Of a DNA stretch of 64,000 bases, positions 13,276 to 27,698 are shown in pieces. Source of the DNA: Caenorhabditis remanei. Its lineage: Eukaryota > Nematoda > Chromadorea > Rhabditida > Rhabditidae. Positions within the stretch are counted from its first letter, which is position 1. Every line of letters starts with the position of its first letter. The stretch lies in contig NC_071333.1 of NCBI RefSeq assembly GCF_010183535.1, forward strand, positions 11,034,587 to 11,098,586, read 5' to 3'. The notes under the pieces are model-generated. The model ran no database searches. It worked only from the letters and a program-made list of their open reading frames with translations, and was not told the DNA's origin. Position numbers and translations under genes: made by a program.

Positions 13276-13369
13276 GCTGATGTGAATCTGCAAACTATTT
13301 CTGTTTGTTATGAGTAAAACTTGACGAAGCGTAAAGAACAGGAGAAGAGAGGAGAGAGAATAGAACTTG
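13276..13369 (-). promoter_or_regulatory. Immediate 5' flank of the fibronectin-type gene
   Basis: These 94 bases lie between the start codon at 13275 and position 13370, which corresponds to base 1 of the window. A minus-strand open frame runs through without a stop but has no ATG upstream of the assigned start, so I treat it as 5' untranslated or promoter sequence. No acceptor-like TTTCAG stands directly before the ATG. Confidence 0.4.
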
Positions 13370-16300
13370 AGCACGCATTCCACCAGCTAAGGTAATAATA
13401 ATTAGTGTTGCCTTTGTGAGAATGGAGATGCGTTTTGAGAGGAGCCTCTTGAACGTCTTTGTTCGTCGTCTATCTTTTGGAGTTGACGATTAAGCATTGA
13501 AAATGAAGGAGAGTCTTTTGGAGACGTCCCCAGTCTCCAGTCAGTCAGCACCAAATTTCCGGAGGCAGTTCGAGAATGAAAAGATTTGGAAAAAGAAAAA
13601 AGGAATGTGTGGGGGGGGGCAATGAGGAAAGAATACAAACACTTGAGGGGAGACAATCCGTTAACCTCTAAAAAAAGAGCAGTGCCCTCGAAACAATAGG
13701 TAATGCAAATGCCGGTAATGGTTTTGGAGAGTTGCTCATCTTCGCCTATTAAGAATATTAGAATACAATACGTGAGAAGGTCACAATTTTCTATACGGGT
13801 TTTTGTACGGTGGGCACTGATCATTTACTGTGACTGGTTGACACTTGCACCAGCAGGGTCCAGCAACTGGTGCTGATCGTTGACGCGAGAGAGGAAAGAA
13901 GAAGAAGGATGGGTTTAACGGATTACACAACTGCCGATTTATTGGCCAATTGCTTATTGCTAAGGTGTTCTTTCGGGAGGCGATTGGAGTGGGACCTTCA
14001 CTGGTTCTCGAAATGACAGTTGGCGTCATGTGCTAGCATATATTATCGATGGTAGTAAGAGTTAGAGGCTATGAAAAAAGCGTTTAGATGGATGAGGAGA
14101 AAAAAATGAGGATGAGGGATGAAAGAAACACGTGAAAATGAAGGGATAGGAGGAAGCCATAATTCGAATTATCCTAGATTCCATTTATTTTTGTCGCGCC
14201 TCCCAAGTTTCAGAGGTGGAGAAAATAAGAAGAATGGAGAGAAAATAAAGAGATGAGCAGATGAACAAAGCTTAAAAGATTTGTACGCACTTTGGAAAAT
14301 TAGAAAAATTGGAAAAAGTGAGTTGCAGATACTAGAGACCACACAACGAAGGTGAAAACAGAGGAAATTGGAAAAATGGAAAGATATCCATAGGAAAGAA
14401 AAACCACTTGAAAATTATAAGGTTCAATAATGCAGTCGGAGGGGGTGAAATTTGAATAAGAACAAATACACAGAGCATAGCTAAGCTGGTGGCTGTTTGT
14501 TAGGACAAACTTTTTTGAATAGGGATGCCGGGATGCGACACAACAACACACACGAAATTGCAACATTGTAAAAAAACGATAAAGTTTAGAAATAGAGAAG
14601 GAAAAGTGAGGGAGGGAAGGAGGACGAGTGCAAATCGTCAAAAACTCGGACGACTCTAGCTCGTTATTCGTTGTTAACTAGGCCAATTCCGAAAGATACT
14701 TTCTTTTTTTCTCTCACGTTTTTAATGAATTCAAGCAGATTTTCAAATGTTAGTAGAGTAGTCACAGATATTTGGAGTGCGGTTTCAAGAAATAACATTT
14801 TCCAGTCTCTCACTTTCTAGATTTTATATTTGTATCATGTGTGTTCAAAAACAACAGAAAGGGTGGTTGCTGGGAGGAAAAGATAAGGAGTGCGTAGGGC
14901 GTCTTCGTTCACCACACTCGCTAGTGGTGTCCGGTAGGAGTGTACACCAAAAAGTAGGCGGGGTCAACTGCCAGCAGGAAAAGTGAAGGAAAGATACAAT
15001 GGAATGAGAACCAAAACAGAAATGAATGAAACTTCCAAAATCTGACTTTCTAAAACTACACAAACTATTGAGAAAAGGGATTTATTCTGTCGAATATGCC
15101 GTAACCCACCCTCTACCCTATAGGACCAACCCAACAGGTTAATCCCATTTTTATAACCGGTCATTTGGAGGAGTAGAATAGAAATAATAAATTCTCGGCG
15201 GTACGGTTGAAAAGGGGGAGGTTCTACCTCTATTGTGTTGGTAGGAAAGATTCATTGCTCTCAAAAAAGGGCATAGAGTTTATGCAACATTCGAGAGTGA
15301 AATAGAGTAACATAAGGAGGGCCACACAAAAAAAAACGCCGGAAATCTCCTCATTTTGTATTCACGGATTGCATGATCCGTTTGGAATTTTATGTTGATT
15401 GTAGCAGAAGAACAATAAGTGGTAGTATTATTTGTTTCTTTCGACTACATTTAAAATTCTTGAATGAAGGTTCCCAAGACCATTCTAATATGTTCGAAAA
15501 GTTGATACCCTGCACTCCAATGCTCATCTATTCTATTCTCCCAAAAAAAATTATGCGCGTCCGGTTTTTGTTCTAACCCACCTGTGAGAAAGTGTTCGGT
15601 TACCAGTTTCCTAGCGGCACAGGAGTGTAGGAAAAGCACCTGTTGTCGACTGCTCGTCAGACATCATTGGCGGTGTTATCTTCGGAAAAAGAAACGGCGT
15701 CAGGATAGAGCTGTATACCGATTAATCAACTGAATTGGGGGATGTACACTATCCCGCGCATCACTGATGTTTCTTGTTCTACAAGACACAACAACAACCT
15801 CATTACAATGATAGTATTTGCTTACTGACAGCCGCTTTTGAAAAAAGAATAAGAACGGAGACGGACTCCTCTCCCAGTCATCAATTAACGAATACCTGCG
15901 GCTGTCATAAACAACATATGTATGTATTCGGAATAGACAGACTAATGAATTATTTCTAAGGCGATCCGTCTCAATTTTACGTTTCCTCCAGATTCAACTG
16001 ACGAGTCATCTCTAATCTCAATACTAGGTTCTCACAATTTTCTCACCGTAAATTTCTCGATTGAGGTTAAGAGGATCGTCGGACAAGGATTAGAAGGTAG
16101 GTACTACAGTTAAATGAGTTTTCGACACCTGGCCAATTGAGAAAACAAGCGTAAGAGAAACATGGATTTGAATAAATCATCAAACTGTTCTTATGAAGGA
16201 GACGTCATTCGAGAAATGTAGTTTTTAAAGAAATACTAATAAAATGAATGGAACACAATCGTTGACTTTCAGGTGGTCCGAGGTGTGCATCCTCTTGCTA

Positions 16301-19300
16301 AATGCACCAATTACTATGAGTGCCCCGGAATCCAAATATTGGTAGGTGTTAGAATGCAAACAATGGGTTCTAATAATTAGAGAGTGCGGAGCTAGTATTG
16401 CGCAATCGGATCTTTTTGCATACTGACTTGCGAGTTGAAAGCGAAAAGACGTACCGTGTAGCCTATTGTGACATCAGCAACTGAGGGGTGTCAGATATGC
16501 TACACCGCGTCAGTGGAATAAAAACTACACGCAATGTTTGGTAATCAATGACAATAAAGTAGTATGTAAATTCTTTGTTGACTCAAAATACAATGACTTT
16601 AGTTTACGATCTATATAAGAGGATGACCAAAACGGTTTTATGGTTCCATGAGCGGATCAGTAGTTTCAAATAGGTACTGTAATGAATAGGTTGGAAAACG
16701 ACATAAAACTGTGTTTGCCATGTAAAAGATAGGTTCTCATCACACCAACAGGCACCACTTCACCTCACATGAACCTCCCGGTGAGAATCATCACTATCTT
16801 ATTTGGTTAGTTGGTTAGCACCTTGGAGCACAACAAAAAGTAACAAAATAGATCAACACCAGTGTGAGAGAATTAAGGATGTGGAAAATGAATGTAACGT
16901 ACTGCGGATTTGATTTGAAAGCTGATCCGTAAGAATGTTTATTCCATTCTGGATTATGCCGTCGACCGGCTGCCGGTCTCGCCTCAAAAACGCGGCCTGG
17001 CACGTAAGTATCACATTCGATTCTACACTTTAAACTTTTTTGTTCGATCGAAAGTGTAGATAGATTGGAAGAAATGGATGAAGAAAAATGGAGAGAGGAG
17101 TTTGAATTATGATTGGAAAACGGGCAACAAGTGCCACCAGTCGTGTGGGCACCAGAGTTTTGGGTCAGTGGAGAAAAAAGAAGATCGGAGGGAAAAAGAC
17201 AGATGAGTGTGAGATAATGAGTGATAAGACTTGATAAATTGATGACAATAAAGTTCTGAGGGTTCCGAAACTCCCATACGCGTTATCGGTGCCAGGTTGT
17301 GTCCGAAGTGTCAAGAACTTGGAAGGGAGCTCAATGAGTCTCTCACAAACCCCAGAGAAGAGCCATAAATCAAAGGTAGTTAGAATGTCAATGAAAAAAC
17401 CAGATTTTTTGAAAGAAAGCGGATTGGAGATCCATTTGGTGGGAGTGTTGCAGTCCCTTTATTCAAAATGTGGAGATATGTATGCAAATGAGGAAAAGAG
17501 GAGAAAGAGGCATGAAATCGAAGGTGTTCTTCTCCTTCTTCTTTGGACAAATAACCTGTTAGACAATGTGATTGAGTAAATGATGCATGGAATATATCTC
17601 CCGTTTTAACACTTGACTCGTGTCTAGTGCAATGAGGCGGATGGTAGACGTACTGGCGTTTTGAAGGTGATGAGAAAGATAATAGTGGATTACAAGAAAA
17701 AGGGGGTGAAGTTATGTTTACATGCTTTGCAGACAAATTGAATCAATTTCGGGTGTAGCAATTTGAAAATTCTATGTCTTCAGGGAAGGGTTAATGAGGG
17801 AAAACATGACACAGGAAGGATAACTCACTTTGTAGACGTTGCACATATGTTTTTACAAAGAAGAATATATGCCGACTCTGAGATGAGAAGATTGGCTTAG
17901 ATTGGGGATGGCATTTGAAAGAATAGCGGATTCCCGTGTCATTTGCACTACATAACAACTTTTAACGGATTAGTATTTCTTTTCAGTGTTCAGCTAATCT
18001 TGACGATCTTCACGACAATATAGTTTTTTGAAAAAAACGAGATAATTTTTGAACGTGATCGAGTAATAGGGAAGGAACAGAAAATTAGGTAGAATTTTGA
18101 TTCCTAAATGTTCTAAGGGCAGATGCGGATGACGTCGAGCATTTAACAAATTGGCTTAAATCATAAGGTAACACCATCTGGATCATGGTGCTAATAGTCG
18201 GGTCAAGATGTCCGTTTTGTTTTTGAATCTATCGCAAGAAAGCAAAACAAAAGACAAGAAAATGTGAAAGTGACAAGAACAAGAAGGACACAAATGCAAA
18301 TTTAGAAGGAACGAGTGAAGGTGAATGAGCTTCATTACAATTCCGTGTGAACTAAGTTCGAATGCGAGTAACGGAAGGAAGTGTGAGAAGCGAGAAGGTT
18401 TTGACGTACTTCTCCCCATTTCCATAATAAGGATTCGTAATAACGACTTTGGAAAGATGTAACTACTAGATAGAACTGTGATTGTCATTAACAGGAATAA
18501 TGGAACGCCGTTCGCGATAAGAATCGGACCTGTCACCACACGCCTGCATGACATTTCCTCTCTCAAAATGTTTCTGTCTCGAGAGAGAGAGAGATGTGTC
18601 CGCTAGTTGTGACCGATTAGTTGGGCAACAGATGCTCGAGAGCACACTTATCAAGACAAACTTTTCAGACACATGTGTGGATGTGTGCACTCAAAAAAAT
18701 GAATAGGCCGAAAAAATGGAAATGATGGATTGATGGAGTGGATTCAGAAGAAAAAAATAGGCGGGAGTGAAGTAGTAAAAAATAGAAAGTATAAAAAACT
18801 TACGCTTATGGAGGAAAAAAAACGTTTGAAAATTATACGTTTCGTTGACGGGAGTACATTTATTCATGATGACCTGTCAAAGAATAGACACCCTCAAAAA
18901 GTTTGATATGCGACGCCCGCCTGTTGTGCCAATATGCATTTTGGATGGTTTTGTGAAAGAGAGAAACACAACACAAATCGCGGAAGTGGAAGAGTCGAAT
19001 CTTGAGGAATTGCTCGCTGATCCAGAAATTATTCTATAGAATTTAGGATTGGAGCGTTTGAAATTCAAAGATTTTTAGATTTTTTGTTTGATTCTTGTTG
19101 AATTTTAGATTGATCTAAACAAATTCAAAAAGATGACAAAAAGGAAACAGAATAAAAAAGAAACCGAAGACATTAAAACGACACAAAAGGAAATGGAGAA
19201 TAAGAGTTGGTTGATGGTTCAAGGATATTCGAATACGCTCTCTAACGAGTACATTGCAAAGAAAAACACAAAGACCTTCAAAGACATCTTTATAAGTCAA

Positions 19301-22300
19301 TATCCGACAAGTAACCTTCACTAGCTGTCCGTGTTCACAATAGCCACCGAAACTAGCATGTCGGATTGCGCAATCGGATTTCGGGCGGTGCACACGACGA
19401 TATAATCATCTGCCGCACACAAGTTTTGTCCGCTGTAAATTTGTCAAGGCGGCCTTCATGCCGCCCTTCTTATTCTTCCAACGTAACTGTCTTTTGATGA
19501 GACACCGACTGACTGGAGGAGTGACCGATTGACGGTATTGCGTGATCGTGATATTTATTCAAACGGATTGATGTTCATCCACTTAATCAACTTGAGTATC
19601 CATCAGTGCAAATATGTATAAGAGATATTGTATCATATATTCGCTTCTGATAGGCTAATAATTTGAAGGAACAAAGTTATTGAGAACAACTGTTGGAATA
19701 TGTTGCTCTAACTGTGGAAAAGTGAAAAAGAAACGTTTCTTTAAAAAAACAGAAAACTGCAGAGCTCTACTCCAAAAATGTTACATTTTCGCATTCAAAA
19801 AAGTCGCTTCTTTACACAACCACTGACGGTGACAGGTAAAGAAAAAGACTGAGTAAACTCTAAAACGGTTGGTGAGAATGCCAAAAAATGAATCACGCGA
19901 ATGGAACAATACGAGTAACTATTCAAATGTGTTATAACAAGACGTACTCCCAGTTATTATTAAGCAAGCATATCAGTATTTGTTACCGGAATCCGGGACG
20001 TGAATAGGAACAATGGAGAACATGACCAAGGTTGTCCCGGTGAAAGAAGTAATGTTGTCAAATATGGTGAAAGGGTGGAGAAGTGAAAGAGAGGCTTTGG
20101 CAAATTGAAAATATATAAGGTGAAGATTCCATTTTACAAATATCGGAACAGGAAAATCTTAGAATTTGGGGATATAATTGGTTACACAAAAATAACGAAT
20201 ATTTTTAAAATGTCGGGTTTCAGGATTTTTCGATTTTTTCATTTGCAGCCAGCATCAAATCGGATTCTTCAACAATAAGTGTATGATTTCTGTTTTCTCT
20301 ACAAGTAACAATATATATTTTACTTTGTTTACAATGACTTCTGATACAGTCGTCAACGTTTGATTACATGAGAGTTTCAAAGGATAACTAAATCTGTTTT
20401 GCTTGATTTTGAAGGTGTAGCGATACTTTTAAAGTTTTTTATTCATTAAAGTTATAATTCATCCCTATCATTTTCACCACGTCCCAAAAAAGGTTTTCAT
20501 TCCTCAGCCATCTCATATGAAATTCAAAACTGAACCAACGCCGAATCACATGTTATCCCATACATTCCTAACACTTTTTTCCTGCAATTTACGTAAGCAT
20601 TTATAATTAACTGCTTTTTCTATGCGGTAGAATAATAAGTTTGAGCAGTGAAACAATCTGGAAAATGTCGTTCGATTTATTATCTGATCGTGTGAGACTG
20701 TTTTTGTTTTATATATAAACTCTAGTTTACACGTCATCGTTTATAATGCTTGAATTTTTTTAGATATCCAATCCTAGTTTTTCAATGAACCCAAAAATTA
20801 ACAAATTGCAGTGTTCATCCATAACTGGATAATTTTTAGAAAATGACACATCTCCCGCTTGGAGCCAACTTCACTTTTTCTTTATTAATTATACATTCAT
20901 TCATCATAACCCCCCGCTTTTTTTCATGTTTCCTTATTTCTTTCATTGTTCTGCAGAAAGATCATACATGTGATATTAGCACTTCATAACACATGTCCAA
21001 TGGGGTTTTTTTCTGCCAATCGGTTCCATCGAGCCTTTTCTATCGAAGATGTGTTCCTGTTTCACCCTGTTTTTTTTCTTCAACTAGCAACTTTATTTTT
21101 ATTTTTGAAAACATTGGTGGGAATGAAATGCCTACCACTTGAAAAGATCAAATCTTCGCATCATTTTTCATTTCTTGCTTTTAAGAATGCCGCAAAAAGC
21201 CAAAAACATTTGAGGAAGGAAAGAAGAAAAAATTGAATATGCGACATGTTTTGAACGACCCCTCCTCTGCCAATAAGACATTTTTAACATGTTTCGTACG
21301 AACACCTATGATGCAACAGAAACATCGTTTTTCTCAAGAGACGGTTCACATAATGTTTTTTGTGTCTGTTTGTCTTCTGTTTTTTGTTTTGGATATGTTC
21401 AGCCACAGTCATTCATTGAGTTTTAGTATTTGCAGCTGTAGACATAAACGTGTCATCTCTACGGAGTTGCTGATGATCATAAACCTATTATTCTTGTTTA
21501 GTAATGTACGTGTTTCAATTTTGTAGTTTGCTGATTCATCAGATTTGTCTTCCAGAATATTCGAACGAGACAAAAGATCGAAACCACAAACCATGTTCAT
21601 GTTTATCTGTAGTCCAGTCTCAAAATCTTTTTCTGCAAAGAAATTCAGTTCATTTCAAAATATATCATGTCCCGTTTCACTTTTTGATTGATCGCTTTGT
21701 TTCGGAAGATTTGTTTGTTTGATCATTTCAAAAATGTGATTGATTTACAAAAAACATCCGGACAAAAAGTGGTGTGTTCTCTGGAAAACTTTTCTTCTTT
21801 ATCATGCGCTCGCATACCTCACATTTTTCAAAAAGTGGTTTATTCTTTTTATTCTTTTCTTTCCGATACCATCTTTTCAAATGACTAAAATTTTCTAGTC
21901 TCAGTATCTCTATGCCAAAGTTTCTAAAATGTCCCTAGGTCACTTTTATTACTAATTCCGACCAAATATAATGTGGTCCGAATCTTGTTTTTATCCAAGT
22001 TATCCCGATGAACCACATTAGAATGCATCTGTTCGGAGGCCGTCCGGCGACGCCTAGCAAGAAGGAAAAACACTATTGTAAACAAACACGAAAATCAAAT
22101 TTCTCGCTTTTTTTCACTTCCTCACTCAGACGGGACCATTATCCACCAATCGAGCGTTATCATAAATGCAGATACATCACCTTCTCGTGTGTTTTCTCTC
22201 TTTTTTGATCCCAACCCACGTACTCTTTTCCCTTCACTCTAAAAGTTTATTCGACGTCTCGAGTCACTCACGTCAGCACTTTGGAAGACGCAATATTGTG

Positions 22301-22379
22301 TTTGATTACTACAACTTTTTCTCACTTTCCTCAAAAGCATGATTTCTTGTGATTTCTCATGATTTCTTAGGGACTTTAC
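13370..22379 (+). repeat. Right copy of the duplicated 9-kb segment
   Basis: Identical, as far as I compared, to 1-9010. It begins 95 bp upstream of the fibronectin-type gene's start codon and ends abruptly at 22379, where unrelated sequence starts. As with the left copy, I find no gene I can support. The plus strand is purine-rich to about 18.7 kb, so the sense strand of the minus-strand gene is pyrimidine-rich there. Polarity reverses from roughly 20.8 kb onward. A small hairpin lies at 19448-19465. The copy probably contains the upstream regulatory DNA or outron of the fibronectin-type gene. Confidence 0.95.
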
Positions 22380-25300
22380 GTCATGGAATATGTTTTTGAG
22401 TTCACTCTGATTAGAGTGAGAAACCAATTGTAGTCTGAATTCATAGCCTATCCAGGGAAGAGAAAATTGATTTGGACTGAACTTTGTTTTCTAACACGGT
22501 ATTGTTTTTCTGGTTTTTAATAATTTCAGTCCCCTAAAAGTAAAAAAAAAATTCTCCCAGAAATATTTCTGATATACCTCTTCTGATTTACAGCCAGTCT
22601 TACTTTTTTTGAACTGAAGTGCCACTAGAATTTATGACTAAATTTCAGTCTCAAGTATGTTTCCTGACGACATACCTTTTCTCCGGTGGTAGTCACCCAG
22701 CAACACAAATATTCCCACAGAAACATGTCTACATTTTCAACCAAGCGCCTTACAAGCACATTTCCATATATCGATCCACTTTTCCTTCTTTCAATTTCAT
22801 ATTTCTACAAACATCGAAAGTGTCATCTATTTTCGTCAAACTGTCCAACTATTCCATTTTCATACAAACCATTGGATGGCGAAACGACGTGAACGAGGCA
22901 ATTGGCATCGATTCCGAAGCCTGTCATTTGCAACTACTTTCCTTTTTTGTTGTGCCCCCACGCAATGACTTCTTCTCCTTATTTTTTCTTTCGACGTCAT
23001 ATCTCTTTCCGCAGATTGCAAGAGAAAAAAGGAAGAAAAAACCGTTGTTCGAAAATCTTGTTGAGCTCTGTTGCCTTGAAAGGGTTCCGGTTAAATACGA
23101 CAATACACCTAATCATAGTGGCCAGATGCACGGACGCACTCTACTTTCCTCTTCTCTTCTTTTGTTTCCTTATCGAGTTTGCACAACTACTTCTCTATCC
23201 ATGAAGAAGAACTTTTGCAAGTATCAATTGACCAAACTAGGTCATATTCTGATAATACTTCTTCGATCACGATCTTTTGCCTGCGTTCAAGATTCCAAAC
23301 AATACAAAGAACGTTTGGCTGAAAAAAGTCAGAATGTCAGTTAAAAGACGGGAATGGAAGACATTCATATGTAGATCAGACCAACCACAAAATGTGGACA
23401 TAAACCACCAATTTTTTGTAGTCCTGGAATTTTTCTGTCTAAACTATTTTCGAATGCAGTTTTTTCTTCTGACCCTAAATCCTAATAGATTTTCGAGAAT
23501 TCAACCAAAAAGAGCAACGATTCGTGCACTTATCCAATTAAGCAATTTGCATCTAATTGACATTTACTGCATTCATTCTCTTTCTCCGGTATTCGCTTTT
23601 TTTGCGTAGGTTTGTCCTTGCTATTAACACTTTAGCATTTTGATTTTCTCAGCGTTTCCTGCAAACATCGTAAAACTATAACTAAAAAGAATATATTCTT
23701 TTGAGATCTATTCTCAAATATCGTTGATATAATTAAATAGAAAGCCTATTTCAAAATCAAATAAAAGGGTTCTTTTCGAAATTGAAACCAAGACTAGAAG
23801 CTCGTAACGACTTTTTATATCGTTTTACAAATGATGAATAGTTTAAAGAAAAACAAAAATGTTTAACTTCAGTAACAGTTGCTCACTAATCCCTTCCTTT
23901 TTCACTAATTGAGCGTGCTTGCAACGTCATTACTTATTTAGCAACAATGGCTAAAGAAGAAAAACTTTGATTTCTGAACAACCATTTAGATTTCTTTTTT
24001 GAACCCTAGTTTCCACCTGCCATACTTTTATAGAAAAAAAAAACTTTTTTTGCCAGTGGAAGTTTTTTGGTTGGCAGTTCGAATCTGACACCAAGATAAA
24101 CTACCACAAAACAGGACATCCTGAAAAGAATAGAAAAACAGAAAAAGAAAACAAAAAGAAGATTGACAAAATTAAATTGTTGCGCGTTATGTGCGGTGGT
24201 GTCGTTTCTTTTTACTAGAAGGAGATGTGAGATGTGCAATACCCAGTGGCAACATATTCCACAAAAAATTGGCCGGCCTGGATTTATGTACATGACAAGT
24301 GAGAGGGCAAGATTTTTGGAAGCAAAAAGGGGGACGACCGGGCGGGCACCAAAACTAGTAGCACCGCCATTTCACCCCAGAAGCCTCTACACCAAAAACA
24401 TTCCTTTCCCGTCTATGTGTCTCCTTTGTGTCGTTTTTCGTTTTTTCCTTTTTTTCCCATGGTTTCTGTTGCCTCTGATTGTTGCAGTTTTGTTTAATAT
24501 GCGTGAACTGAACTACTTGAGCCTTTTTCTCACGTGTGCTCTCCGTCCGCCAACGATTCTGAAGACTCTTTTTCTTTCGTGGCACTCGGTCGGCACAGCG
24601 TTGACGTCGAACTAATCATCTTCACGGCTTCTTCTTTTTTTGCGATGTTTCTTTGTTTCTCAATCAGCGTGCGAGAAGTGGTGGGTAGAGGTCAAAAGGT
24701 CAGAATTCACTTTGTTAGAGTCAATGAGAAGATTCTTTGTTAACCTGTTCTATTTGTTGGGAAACACTGATATCACGTCATTTGTATTGTCTGGAACCTA
24801 GTATTTCGTTTTGAAGTTATTATAGTTAGGTTTCAAGTGATAGTGATTATCAGTTTTGTTCTGTGATTTTGAATGCGCTGCTCACATAATGAATATATGT
24901 TTCAAAACAAAGAACAGAAACAAACCACGTTCAGTTGAATATTAATAAGACTTTGTTCCCTCTTCCATCACACCTCCGGTTCATATCTATCTTTCTTATA
25001 TTGCACATCTTTCATTCATTTTTTGTCTTGCTTTTCCTCTCCTTCTTCTTTCCTTTTTGCTCATATTTACCACCACCACGACCACCTTTTTCATATACTC
25101 ACCAATTCAAAAAAATATATATCCACTCGGTTTCGGTGCGTTCAATTCCTTGTTTGTCACGTGTCTTCAAATGACATCAGGTACTTTCGTCTAATATTTC
25201 CCATCCTTCTTCACTCCCCCACTCTTCACGGGTGTCCGTTCTCTCTTGTATCTGTGTATTTTATCTTTTTTTTTTGCTTTCTGTGTTGAAATAAAAAAGG

Positions 25301-27698
25301 ATGTATGTTTGCACATTGGTCCTTCTTCTTCTTCTTTTCCGAAAATACATAGCGTCATTCTCATTCGCAAAGTGGGAGAAGACAAGAAATTTTGTGGGGT
25401 CTTGGTCTTGTACTCAGCTTGAAAACCTTCTACTCTCTTTCGTCTTCTTTTCCTCGTTTCGTTTTCCTTTCCTCTAATTCTCCTATCCATTTTCCTCTCT
25501 TCCAGTCAGTCGTTTTTTCCCTTTTTGGCTCCCACTCACTGAGTTTTGAATATGACTTCGAAATACAGATCGTCGTTGAGCCATTTGTGATTCTTGCGTG
25601 CTTCTCCTGTCTTTTTCCTCCTCCTTGTCTCTTCTGAATATTCAATTATGCATTTCTCGTTTTTTCTGTCTCTCCATCCTCTATCACTTGGAAAAAAGAA
25701 AAGCTTGGCGAGGTCAGCTTATGTTAATTGAGTATGAAGTGGCTTCTTGGATTGCTTAGGGAACACATATTCGATGAGATTCTTCCGTATTCTTAGAGTG
25801 ACAGGAAAAGGGAATTTAAGGGCAGAAATCAGTTTGGACATCACAATCAGAAAAGTTATCACCATCAAGAATTCAAACGTTCAAGACACACGTTAACTCG
25901 TTTTTCTGTGCCGTCACACTAAATCCGAAGACTACTTGAAAAAAAGTACAGGTAGAAAACGTTGGGCCATAATTCGATCTTCATCTGATCAAATTAAATG
26001 GAACTGTACCGTCGTTGGTTAGGTCACGTTTGCCCTTTTTTCTTTGCCCATTAAATTGTCAACGATCAACTGGGAATTGTCTGTTCGTCAGTTGAATTCT
26101 TGCTGTTTACACAATTGAGACTGAAACCTTCTTGTCGTTTTCTAGTGTTCATTCAAGAGAGCTCAATACGTCATTTTTGATGATGAAGACACTATTGAAA
26201 TGAACTTTCCTATGATTGTTTGACTATGATCTCATTCATGTACATTTTCAGATCATTCTGATCACTTCTTTGTTTTTAATCTCTCAATTAAACTGAACTC
26301 AATAGTCACAACAAAAAGTCGAAATAAAGAGAAACCGGGGCCAGTCTGCTGAATGCAAATTATGTAGATGAGGCGTCAGAATATTTTCGAGAAGATAACT
26401 CAATAGATCCTTCCTTTGAACGCCATCCTTCTTCTTCCATCTTCTTTTTTTTCTTTTTCATCATATCCTTTTATCATCATTCAACGTTCTCCGTTAATCC
26501 TGTTTTCTCATTTTTCGGCGATAGAGCTATTATGTTCTTTTTTCTCTACTTGCCCACTTATGACGTTTCGGTACAATTTTCGGTGTGCTACTGTGCAAAC
26601 GGACAAATCGAAACCCTTAATTAGAGTGCACCCAACCGAATCTCGAAATTTCTGTGTTTCTCTAATTATCTATCACGTGCAGTATGTTGTTAGACAACAT
26701 CGCTAACACAAATATTCAAGTTTTCCAAATTCCTAACATCCAATTTTTTCGAAATCTAAAAAAGTGCAGAAAATAGTAAAAGATCAGAAATGCAGAATAG
26801 ATCTTTCAACTTTCCGAAAATTGGTGGGAGAGCCAATTTGAATAAACGAAGCACCCGGTGAATGGAAGTAGATTGAGACGTTTTCATGATGCTTCAATTC
26901 AAATTGAAGAAAGCTCACTATTCTTATTTTCTTTTCTTTTTTCTTCGCCTTCTTATTCTTTTTCAACTGTTCCGCTTGCCCATTTGCACTTCTACATTGA
27001 AGAGCTCTCAGAATGAGTGCTCGACATTTTTCCAAGAAAAAAGTGAATTTTGAGTTTTCGGTTTTGATCTTTCTCGTCAGATTATTTTTATCATTTTCCA
27101 CTCGTTTGCTCTTGAAAAAAACGGAAAACGGGTCAATTCCGTTTTGGTAACTGTTAATCTCGACTACGAATGAGTGGATTATGAGATTAATAGGAAAAAT
27201 AAAAATGTGTCGAAAGCGAGTGCACGTTTCAGAGAGGACTCTTTTTTGTGATAGATTTTATTCAGATATTACATGGAACATAGAGTCTTCTGCCCTCTTT
27301 TGACATTGCGTGACGTCTTTTAATTATTTCAAGAGTTAGATGTCTCAGATAAGAAAAAACAACTTCTTATGTGGTAAATTGAAGTTTCAAGAAACAGAAA
27401 CTCAAATATTTTGGAAGAATTTGTTTCTGAACTTCAAAGTTTCCAAACGAGAAAAACAAACAAGTTTCTCTTGCTCAATATAGTTGTCAACATAAAAATA
27501 ACTATAAGGTGAAATAGTTTCATTTTGATCTTTCTTTGTGCCCCAGTAGAAAAAACAAAATTCACTAAAGTCTAGCTTCCGAAACATTGTCTATGTGATC
27601 CGTCACCACCAAACAAACTTTTTTACCCCCATTAAACAACGGGTAAATGACTGCAAACAACGCAAGCAAATATAAAACCTCGTGATACTTTTCATGTC
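22380..27698. other. Long pyrimidine-rich non-coding stretch
   Basis: Unique sequence right of the duplication boundary. The plus strand is rich in T and C, especially 24.9-25.7 kb. Several long open frames occur (for example 22619-23344 and 24163-24615), but their translations are low-complexity F/L/S-rich strings in overlapping frames, with no splice logic or recognisable domain. I read the stretch as intergenic or upstream DNA of the C1orf21-like gene at 30091. No RNA gene was seen before the tRNA-Gly. Confidence 0.5.

Noticed and set aside
22619..23344. 241-codon open frame just right of the duplication boundary
   Set aside because: It begins with GTG, the translation is F/S/L-rich low complexity, overlapping frames are also open, and there is no domain or splice context; a pyrimidine-rich strand yields such frames by chance.
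24163..24615. 150-codon plus-strand open frame
   Set aside because: Low-complexity hydrophobic translation in T/C-rich DNA, with a comparable frame on the opposite strand; no start or splice support.
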